DNA of 64,000 nucleotides, taken from Coffea arabica (Eukaryota > Streptophyta > Magnoliopsida > Gentianales > Rubiaceae). Both the position numbers and the translations under genes were made by a program. Below the pieces are notes generated by a model. It was not told the origin of the DNA. It ran no database searches and was given only the letters and a program-made list of their open reading frames with translations. Every line of letters begins with the position of its first letter. The stretch's first letter is position 1. Shown here in pieces: positions 56,841 to 64,000 of this stretch. The DNA lies in contig NC_092326.1 of NCBI RefSeq assembly GCF_036785885.1, positions 1,364,001 to 1,428,000 of the forward strand, read 5' to 3'.

Positions 56841-57513
56841 TTTTTTGTAAAAAGCAATAATCTAATGTTAATTACGCAACATAGCTGCCAACAATCACAA
56901 AACGTTCATTGAGTAGCAAGGAGAAAAAAAAAGCCAACATACGAAAAGAAAGCCAACATTCATTTCCAATAGAAGATCAACCCAAATACATATATATATA
57001 TATATAAATGTTGCCTCAAATGAGTCATAAACCATGCACCATCCAAAATAAGCCATTCAGTTACAATACTAGTGATTTCCCATCCACAATAGAGAGTAGT
57101 AAAGTTCTATACAAAAATATGAGCACGATTCCCATCTAGAACAAAACATGAGCACGATAGGCCTTGTAGTCTTCAATTCAAAAACCATCTTCACAGCAAT
57201 GACTGGCTTCTTCTTCTTGGGAATCGTGTTAGAACCTACACGTTACCAAAATTGAAGCAATGAGCACTGGTGTTAAAACTGGAACTACACTTCTAGTTAG
57301 GCACCATATTATAAAAACTAATGTCACTCTAATTTGAAATTATATCAATCTAAGTAAATTGCTTAACACAAAAATAAAGTGAAATTATAGCAAATAAGAC
57401 ATTGAATGTATATTCTGTGAAATATAGAATAACAATACAAACACAATAAATATCTGCATGTTCACAAATATATATGCAATAACAATAACAATAACAACAA
57501 TAAAATCCTAAAA
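56841..57513. other. CACTA internal non-coding sequence
   Basis: AT-rich, with a TA run at about 56990-57006. The C-terminal transposase exons expected here are not recognisable, so this copy is internally deleted. Confidence 0.6.
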
Positions 57514-58749
57514 TCATTGAGAGCCTAGATGATCGTGAACCACACATGTATATGCATCATATGTTTCAACACCAAGCCACATTTCATTCAGTTCATCTAT
57601 TAGAGGCTCCATGTAAACATCAATCTCATTTCCCGGGGATTTAGGCCCAGGAATTAGCATTGATAGGAAAAGGAAAGGATCTCTCATACACTTCCAAGGG
57701 GGCAGATTGTATGGCACTAGATAAATAGGCCAGATGCTATAAGCACTAGTCATGGTCCCAAAAGGATTGAAACCATCAGTTGCAAGACCTAATCTCACAT
57801 TTCTAGGATCAACGGCGAAGTCCGGATGCAACCTATCAAAGTGTTTCCATGCTTCACTGTCTGCTGGATGCCGCATGATGTTATCATCATGCACACACTT
57901 TTCTTTATGCCATCTCATATCTGAAGCTATTTCTTTGTGGGTATATAATCGTTGCACCCTAGGCTTCAAAGGAAAGTAACGCAAAACTTTGCGTGGAACT
58001 CTTGAACCTGCCATCTTGTAGCGAGGTTCTTTACAATTTAGATTTGGACAAGTGTCAAAATTTTCATTTTCCTTGCGGAAGAGAACACAATCATTGACAC
58101 AAGCATGGATTTTTTCAGATTTAAAACCTAAGTCTCGAATGAGCTTCTTAGCATCAGCAAAAGACTTGGGAACTGTGGCTTCAGGAGGTAGTGCATGCCT
58201 AAAAATTTCCAGCAATGCATTGAAGGACTTTATAGTCCACCCGCTCATTGTTTTCAAATGGAGCAAAGTGACTACAAAGGATAGCTTTGAGTAAAAATGA
58301 TTCCCTAGATACAGCTCCTTTTTTGCATCTTCTAACAATTTAAGAAAGTTATTTGTGTCACTATGATTCGCATTTAGACTATCATCCGTTGATTCTTCCC
58401 TACCAGCCCAATTGTCCCCCCATTGTGCTGTCCCAATGTCGTGCAACATGTCATTTAAATCTTCAGTATCACTATCCTCCTCTCCATCCCCATGTTTAGT
58501 ACTATCCCCACAATTTTGGTGTCGAAATTGTTCCCCATGGTGTATCCATCTTGTGTAGCTTTTACGAATGTCTTGAGTCAATAAGTGATCCTCCACAATT
58601 GTTTTAGTTTGGTTACAAAAATTATTGCATTGTGTACATGGGCATGGGATTTTCTGATTTTCAACTTTTTGAGAATATGCAAACTTGAGGAAATTTTTAA
58701 CTCCGAGTTCATAAGCCTTGTCCTTCCTATTGCTAATCTTCATCCAAGT
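57514..58749 (-). pseudogene. CACTA transposase (TNPD-like), N-terminal part only
   Basis: On the minus strand the transposase-associated N-terminal domain starts WMKISNRKDKAYELGVKNFL and has the cysteine cluster IPCPCTQCNNFC. The Transposase_21 region follows (LLEIFRHALPPEATVPKSF, LGFKSEKIHACVNDCVLF, RVPRKVLRYFPLKPRVQRLY, MRWHKEKCVHDDNIMRHPAD, RLGLATDGFNPFGTMTSAYS, DVYMEPLIDELNEMWLGVET). It stops at HDHLGSQ, well before the usual C-terminus. The first codons were removed by the gypsy insertion; codons further right (58750-58836) belong to the LTR, not to the transposase. Confidence 0.88.
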
Positions 58750-61700
58750 TGTGACGCCCCCACTTCTCCCTAAGGCGAACCAAAGGGTATCCGCGGGACG
58801 CCTGCCTAGCTCTCGCCAGGACTCAAGCAATTCCATTCAACTTATAGCCGGACCACACAATACAAGCCAATAACTTAGATATAATAAATGCGGAAGTATT
58901 CAAACTTAATAATAGTCATCCATTCTCCAAACCACACGTCAGATTACAGATTACATTTCGTCCAAAGGTTACATTTCCATACCAAAAGTACAATTCCAAA
59001 ACCAAAGGCATAACCAAAAGTAATAACAAGCCCTAAACAAAAGTACATCAAGAGGGCTTCTCCATTTTACCTCCAAGTTCAAACCTGTTAAGGAAAACAA
59101 ATCTACAGGGTGAGCAAAACGCTCGTGAGGCCAAGAACACACATGCAGACACATAGTTCAGATAACACCCAAATGACAATTCAGGTAATAGCTTGCAAGT
59201 AATTAATAACGCCAACAAAATGTAACCAGAAACAATTCAAGGATATGGAAGCTCTCAGGAGCTAGGTTCCACATTTGCCGATGTCATTTGTATATCTCCC
59301 CGTGATGACTCTCCGTCAACCGGGTTGATATTTTTATATCCGTAGTTCACCACTTACTTCTCATCCGTCCACCATACACTACTTCGGACCCGCACGACAT
59401 TTATAAGGCGATACTTTACGAGTATGCCAAGCGAGATCTCTCAATAGATCAAGCTTATCATGTGAATCTCATGGTTCACCGAGGTTCCCGACCAAGTCCA
59501 TGTCGGCTCGAGTTCCAAGGTCGGCCTATGAGTTTGGGCGTCCCCCATGTATCATGTAAATGTCGAGGAGATTCACTCCATCGACGTATGCAATCATAGC
59601 ATACCATGTCATATATTCAAGCATTCAACAGGTTTAAGCATGTATTTTAGGTCATGTAAACCAGGCAGAGCATGTTAGACATGAGTCATTCGTGCCAAAT
59701 GAGAACGAGTGCGATTAAGTACACACTCGACTCCATTTTTTTCAAAATCAAATAGAATAAGCATGTAATCAGGTAAGTCAAGCATGAATCAAGACTTTAG
59801 AGTTCAAGTAGGCATACACTTGACACTCACCCGTTATGCAAGTAAGTAATATTTTCTGGAAGTTCAAGTGTGCACGGTAGGATCCTCTTGAAGGTCCTCG
59901 TGTGCGCCTGGGCAAATAATAACGTATTATCATTCATATATCCCAATTATCAAGGAAGATTGTACACTAGTACAATCTAAGGAAATTCCACGAAATCGAA
60001 CCTCAATTACTCGCAAATCGAGGTTCAATTAGAGTTTCTTAAAGTACAGGAGCATTTGGGTTTTTATCTTGGAAATCGAGGTTAAAATGTTTGCATAATG
60101 TCGAAAGAATAAAAAGTTCTTGGAAATCTCTATTTCCTTAAAAGTTGGAAAATTTCAGTTTTGATATGGATCTTTGAAAAATCGTATCTCACTCGATACA
60201 AGTCTAAAATTGGAAAAATTTATACCGTTGGAAACCTCTTGGAAATTACTAAAAGTTCTTAGAAGACACTGTTCCACGAATCTAAATGGAAGGTATTCAA
60301 AAATGAGTTTAAAGTTGCTGTCCCAGATCACCCAGGATTGAGCCGGCGTTGGTTTTTCGCTAACTTTGGAAATTCGGCAGAATTCACTCGTTGCAAACCA
60401 GCCCTTGAAATTTATAGCTCAATTAGAGGTGTAAGTAAGGTTTAGGGTAGAACAAACGGATCGAGAATCGGAGTTTCGAGCACCAAGATATGGTAGCTCA
60501 AAGTTGGGAAAAATTCAAGACTGTTACAAAATTTCCAGATTTGGTTCCGACTTTGGACCTTTTGTTAAGTGTCGAAACGGACTTGAATTGATACCAAATT
60601 TTGCAGTATAATACTACCATATGAAGGGTATCTCTCTATCAAATTTCATGGAAAAATACCCTCGGAAAGGTGGTTAATCAATCAATCAAAGTTTGGAAAA
60701 ATCCTTAAGGCAATCTGTCCAAATCTAAGGTTTCAAAAACGAGGCAGTCGCCGTATTTTGATCATAACTCCCTCAATGTAATTCAGAATTGGGAATGGTT
60801 GATAGTGTTAGAAAATTCATTCACAGGGGTAAAATTTCATAGAAGAAATCGTTTCAAGTTTCAGCATGCAACTAGCTCGAAATTAAGCCTAAAGTTGCAG
60901 CATCATCAAATCATTTCGGCAGAACGGAGAAACAGGACAGCCGACTTCAGATGAATGGTGTGGCTCACACACATGAAAACAGAATGTGCATTATACACCG
61001 TTGGAAACATGGGAACGTCTAGTTTCAAATGCCGCTAACGGAACTTGATTTCGACGTCGGAGTACGGAGTTATGGACGAAATACAAACACTGGTCTGAAT
61101 TACGACGAAACCGTTTTCCAGATTACTAGTTTTTGAAATAAATTCGTTTGACCCACCAAAACTCAGTATTTTTCAATGAACATTTTTAAACAACTACTAC
61201 AACATATAAACAACACAATCAAGCCATTAAATCCTCAAATTTCTGCATTAAAGTGACCGAACAGAGCAGGGGTAAAATGGGAACTTTTTGCTTCAAGAGT
61301 TCAATAACGTTTCTGGCAACAAAGCACATTTAATCTACTTCCTTAAGCTCTAATTCAGCAATAAAACCATCATCAAACATCATCACAGCCATCAACCCAA
61401 AGTGGGAGTTCATAGAGCCCACATTTAACAATTTTCCAACATCCACAACAATCCATAAGAGATCAAGAGCTAAAAGATATACTAGACTTCCAAAAATCAA
61501 AGTTAGAAGGCTAGATTAAGACTTACTCTTAGTTGATGTTTAAGACAGAGATTCGGTCCTTTTGAAGCCTGAAGAAACCGTGAAAGCTCCTCCCCTTTTC
61601 AGTTTAATGTGTTGTCCAAGTGTAAAGCTAAGTGTATGTGAAGTTTTGGTTGAATCTATGGAGGTTTGGTTGTGATTTTTGTGAGATTTGTAGAAGGAAA

Positions 61701-62360
61701 TGGTGAAGAGCTGCGGCTGTGCTATCCGTCCATTGCAGTAGCAGAAATGAAATGTGATTCAGATGCCTTTGCGTACAAAAGACGCTTGACGTCTAATATT
61801 TTAAGTACGTAAAATTTTAATTGCAACTAGTGCCCTACGCGCGCGTCTTGTGTTCGATTTCTCTCACGTTTGTTGCACTAGTGCACTAAACCTCTAGGAC
61901 ACTTACATTTATATAAATATTATTCATTCTTAATTGTCCCAAAATAATTGTCCAAAGTCCCTCAATTAAGCGCGCACGTGAAACACGTATTTCTAATTTA
62001 GACGCAATAAAAATTGAAACCTTTGAGAAATTCTTATAACGATCGAACCACTAGCTATCACTCGTGTTTTTAAACCTAAATTTTCTATTTTAGGACCATT
62101 GTATAGGTCTCAAATTTTGAGCTTATTGTACTCCCAATTGGCTAAAGTGTTTAGACACGTTTTCACTTTTTCGCTAAACAAGCTTAAAAAAAATATAATT
62201 TTTGAAATGAGGCGCTTTAAAAATATAACGAATCTATAAAACTATGTATTTCGGTCTAATAAGGCTAGAAAATATTATTCGTGACAAAAATCCAAATAAA
62301 TAATTACTTTAGCCAAAATTAGGGATTTAAAAAAAATTATAGAATTTTCGAGTCCTCACA
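58750..62360 (-). repeat. 3' LTR of the chromovirus, 3.6 kb
   Basis: Minus-strand TGTGAGGACTCGAAAATTC ... GTGGGGGCGTCACA. It has no gene and is somewhat longer than the LTRs of the gag-only relative. The end region GAGTCCTGGCGAGAGCTAGG closely matches GAGTCCCGGCGAGAGCTGGG near 12940. Confidence 0.85.
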
Positions 62361-63991
62361 TCTTCTCCCCCTTAAGAAATTTCGTCCTCGAAATTTACCT
62401 TGATTGACGAACAGGTCTGGATACTTTTCTTGAATTGCTTCTTCGACCTCCCAAGTTGCTTCCTCCAACCCATGGTTCTTCCAGAGGACCTTCACTAATG
62501 GTATCTGTTTATTCCTCAATTCCTTTACCTTCCTATCCAAAAGTTTAACCGGTTTCTCCTCATAGGTTAAGGTCTCATCAATCTCAACATTTTCCGGTTG
62601 TAAGACGTGAGAAGGGTCCGGATGATACTTCTTAATTCCAACTTATAGGCTACACTCCCCACACGTTGGATAACCTTATAAGGCCCTACAAATCTTGGTT
62701 GTAATTTCTTTTCTTTCCCGGACTTCAACCTTGCTTTCAGAGGTGTAATCTTGAGAAATACTAAATCTCCAACATTAAACTCCAATTCTTTTCTCCGATT
62801 ATCAGCATAACTCTTTTGGCGGCTCTGGGCAACCTGAATTCTTTGTCGTACCAACTTTACCTTTTCATTAGCTTCCTCAATCCAAGATACTGTGGTCGGA
62901 TTTAGGACTTTCCGTTCACCTATTTCGTCCCAACAAATTGGAGACCTACATTTCCGACCATAAAGTGCCTCATACGGTGCCATCTGAATAGAAGAGTGGA
63001 AACTATTATTGTAGGCAAATTCCACTAAAGTCAAAAACTTACTCCAATTTTCTCCAAAGTCCATAACACAAGTCCTTAACATGTCCTCAAGTGTTTGTAT
63101 TGTCCTTTCCGACTGTTCGTCAGTCTGGGGATGATAAGTGATACTAAAGTTCAATTTAGTCCCCAATACTTCTTGCATCTTTTGCCAAAATCTCGAAACA
63201 AATCTCGGATCCCTGTCGGACACAATACACACAGGTATGCCATGCAACCTAATGATCTCATCCAAATACAATTTAACCAACTTTTCCAACGGGTACTTCA
63301 TGTTAATCGGCAGAAAATGGGCCGATTTGGTCAATCTATCCACTATTACCCAAATCGCATCATGGCCTTTCTGTGTTCTTGGTAACCCCGATACAAAATC
63401 CATAGTGATATTCTCCCATTTCCACTCAGGTATTTCTAGGGGTTGCAAAAGTCCTGACGGTTTCTGATGTTCGGCTTTAACCTGTTGACAAATTAAGCAG
63501 GTTTGGACAAATTGGGCAATTTCTTTTTTCATGTTTTCCCACCAATACAGACTCTTTAAGTCTTGGTACATTTTATTCCCTCCTGGATGTACCGTAAACT
63601 TTGATCGGTGTGCCTCTTCCAAGATTTCCTTTCTAAGCCCTTCATCCTTTGGCACAACTACCCGATTCGGAAATCTCAATATTCCATCTGACCCCAAATT
63701 AAAATCTGTCTTGTCTTCCATTTTACCCTTTTCCGCCCATTTTTGCACGTCCGTGTCCTTTCCTTGAAATTCCTTAATGCGTTCCAATAGAGTGGAAGTT
63801 ACTACAATATTCCCCAAAATTACCTTCCTTGGTTCCGATCGAGGATTCCAGTAACTCACTTCTTCCAATAATTGAAACTCCTTAATCATCAATCCAGCCA
63901 TTTGTACTTGACGACTCAAGGCATCGGCCACTACATTAGCTTTCCCTGGATGGTACTTGATAGTACAATCATAGTCTTCCAAAAATTTCAT
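62337..63991 (-). pseudogene. Chromovirus pol 3' part: RNase H end, integrase, chromodomain
   Basis: Minus strand from 63991: RNase H tail (IKYHPGKANVVADALSRQ), integrase zinc region (HRSKFTVHPGGNKMYQDL, CLICQQVKAEH), core D, D, E in ITMDFVSGLP, IVSDRDPRFVSRFW, DEQSERTIQTLEDMLR, then the GPY/F region (FVGPYKVIQRVGSVAYKLEL). Directly after KLEL about 45 bases that normally carry the PPEL...FHVSMLR stretch are missing and the frame shifts. The expected continuation (KYHPDPSH to KPVKLLDRKVK) and the chromodomain (QIPLVKVLWKNHGLEEATWE, 62500-62430) are in the other frame. The second frame runs through the polypurine tract a few codons into the LTR. The integrase itself reads intact. Confidence 0.88.
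62361..62377 (-). other. Polypurine tract of the chromovirus
   Basis: Minus-strand CTTAAGGGGGAGAAGA abuts the LTR. The same TTTCGAGGACGAAATTTC precedes it as in the gag-only element. Confidence 0.8.
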
Positions 63992-64000
63992 CCATCTACG

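Larger units (their letters stand above)
56441..64000 (-). mobile_element. CACTA (En/Spm-type) transposon, one end seen, interrupted by a gypsy element
   Basis: The terminal sequence CACTACAAGAAAATTGCG at 56441 is the classic plant CACTA end. TCA (56438-56440) is the likely 3-bp target. Subterminal repeats follow (56441-56840). The transposase lies on the minus strand (57514-58749). At 58750 a chromovirus LTR interrupts it. The other end of the transposon is outside the window. Confidence 0.88.
58750..64000 (-). mobile_element. Chromovirus-type Ty3/gypsy element, 3' part
   Basis: Minus-strand order: RNase H end, integrase, chromodomain, polypurine tract, 3' LTR (58750-62360). The probable target duplication CAAGT (58745-58749) lies at its end; the partner is beyond the window. 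LTR ends (TGTGAGGACTCG, GGCGTCACA) and internal blocks match those of the gag-only element at 4951-13011, so both belong to one group. Confidence 0.88.

Noticed and set aside
58750..58836. N-terminal extension of the CACTA transposase frame (MELLESWRELGRR...)
   Set aside because: These codons belong to the end of the chromovirus LTR. The transposase sequence begins only at WMKISN.
1..64000. CRISPR arrays, rRNA genes, complete tRNA genes
   Set aside because: None seen. The only tRNA-like piece (36791-36904) lacks a complete cloverleaf by eye, and repeats are transposon-derived.

Overview
This is a stretch of plant nuclear chromosome, almost certainly a eudicot. It is AT-rich and built mostly of nested transposable elements: hAT, CACTA and Mutator-like DNA transposons, Ty3/gypsy and Ty1/copia LTR retrotransposons, and L1-type LINE pieces. 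The host coding content is two copies of a 2-oxoglutarate/Fe(II)-dependent dioxygenase (2OGD) gene of the SRG1-like type, and both are broken. I saw no rRNA, CRISPR or bacterial-type operon. The species cannot be fixed from the sequence.

Layout. 1-2727: AT-rich DNA with a duplicated 2OGD upstream region that carries a hAT MITE (1819-2288). 2728-14511: an 11.8 kb hAT transposon with 8-bp target duplications. Its transposase gene is split by a gag-only gypsy-type element with 3.0 kb LTRs (4951-13011). About 14640-16626: a decayed, internally deleted copia. About 16627-31232: a large Tat-lineage gypsy element with a truncated 5' LTR, a decayed gag-pol on the plus strand and, on the minus strand, an extra gene encoding a plant-mobile-domain protein with one recognisable intron. 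About 31800-37745: a tandem duplication of the upstream region of the first 2OGD gene, in which each unit has received different insertions (LINE, MITEs, a tRNA-like piece).

37826-52876: first 2OGD gene, four exons. Intron 2 holds a gag-less copia with identical LTRs and an uninterrupted 1111-residue pol. Intron 3 (8 kb) holds at least four MITEs, a gypsy gag remnant and tiny retroposon footprints. Exon 4 has lost one base. About 54480-55215: LINE pieces. 55216-56440: second 2OGD gene with its promoter, cut in exon 2 by a CACTA transposon that starts at 56441. The CACTA transposase N-terminus is itself cut by a minus-strand chromovirus (gypsy) whose 3.6 kb LTR (58750-62360) and 3' pol (integrase and chromodomain) run to the window end.

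How it fits together: a 2OGD gene cluster has been duplicated and then taken apart by transposons. Several insertions can be dated relative to each other because an empty or differently occupied paralogous site lies in the same window. Observations most worth following are the antisense mobile-domain gene in the Tat element, the complementary pair of a gag-only gypsy-type element and a gag-less copia, and the very short target-primed insertions.
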